Below, piece by piece: positions 63,910 through 64,000 of a DNA stretch of 64,000 bases (positions within the stretch are counted from its first letter, which is position 1; each line of letters starts with the position of its first letter). Source of the DNA: an uncultured Pelagibacteraceae bacterium (GTDB lineage: Bacteria > Pseudomonadota > Alphaproteobacteria > Pelagibacterales > Pelagibacteraceae); the NCBI GenBank assembly GCA_902525355.1, contig CABZGO010000003.1, positions 20,666-84,665 of the forward strand, read 5' to 3'. Below the pieces are notes generated by a model that worked only from the letters and a program-made list of their open reading frames with translations, was not told where the DNA came from and did no database searches. The translations under genes and the position numbers were made by a program.

Positions 63910-64000
63910 TTATTTTTTAATCCAATATGCTTTTCCATTAATGGCCATCTAGTATCAAGTTTTTGTTCTTTTCTTAACTTTTGTGATTTCTTAATATCAG
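63906..64000 (-). CDS. 3' end of an unidentified gene (partial, not in the ORF track)
   Basis: The minus-strand frame entering at the window edge reads DIKKSQKLRKEQKLDTRWPLMEK... and stops at a TGA overlapping the ATG of the 180-aa gene (ATGA). Thirty residues, highly basic. The coupling to the next gene supports a real coding end; identity cannot be told. Confidence 0.6.
   Translation of the reverse strand, partial: DIKKSQKLRKEQKLDTRWPLMEKHIGLKNK

Overview
The window looks like chromosome from a SAR11-type marine alphaproteobacterium (Candidatus Pelagibacter or a close relative). It is strongly A+T-rich and extremely gene-dense, with ATGA/TAATG start-stop overlaps and almost no intergenic DNA. 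It carries a proteorhodopsin gene followed by ferredoxin and a ferredoxin reductase, a TRAP transporter, NAD-dependent formate dehydrogenase, glycine-related enzymes and alphaproteobacterial-style GAAC-N7-GAAC SOS boxes. The taxonomic call is inference from gene content. I saw no rRNA, tRNA, CRISPR array or insertion sequence.

Layout. 1-7.8 kb: end of a MazG-like gene, ygfZ, pyrC, prpE, then proteorhodopsin (Gln at the spectral tuning site, so predicted blue-absorbing), ferredoxin, ferredoxin reductase, a glutathione transferase and a zinc-ligand-poor DksA. 7.9-16.2 kb: one long plus-strand run with a GT39-like membrane glycosyltransferase, an unlisted 41-aa membrane protein, a GT2 glycosyltransferase, a DUF1800/DUF1501 pair (the latter with a Tat signal) and three secreted carbohydrate-active-looking proteins (two lyase-like jelly rolls around a clan-A-like glycoside hydrolase). 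It reads as a surface-glycan assembly and remodelling cassette. 16.2-22.4 kb: umuDC with an SOS box also found, with changes, ahead of recA; two GFA/CENP-V proteins, glycerate kinase and a TolC-like protein. 22.4-33.7 kb: housekeeping (alaS, icd, psd-pssA, rlmE, a CBS-less guaB, guaA, gloA, panB).

33.7-41 kb: a TerC-family protein, a TRAP transporter (dctPQM) and the 5-oxoprolinase genes pxpA / pxpBC in divergent arrangement, suggesting pyroglutamate or a related acid as TRAP substrate. 41-49.5 kb: a lipid and photo-oxidative-stress neighbourhood (FAD oxidoreductase, DUF1365, cyclopropane-synthase-like methyltransferase, DUF3833, SDR), then a light-damage operon (photolyase, DCC protein and an unlisted 42-aa DUF2256 protein), a Tyr-less SDR and a PQQ-type sugar dehydrogenase. 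49.5-58.7 kb: an FAD oxidoreductase and a threonine aldolase, each broken by one apparent extra A in a poly-A run, plus EamA exporters, an unlisted 59-aa membrane protein, MsrA, formate dehydrogenase, an HPP protein, a SufU-like scaffold and a glycine amidinotransferase-like enzyme.

58.6-64 kb is the accessory region and the best candidate for something undescribed. A 1090-aa protein (Mrr-like PD-(D/E)xK nuclease, SF2 helicase, helicase-associated domain, large unknown C-terminus) sits between two diverged direct repeats of about 127 bp. These repeats are the promoter and first codons of a 75-aa gene of unknown function. The helicase and the 75-aa gene share a tandem 11-bp ATTATCGAGTT promoter element. 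I read this as an integrated, co-regulated, probably anti-phage cassette with no methyltransferase in sight. Beyond it lie a lipoprotein, a secreted protein and a partial gene that I do not recognise.
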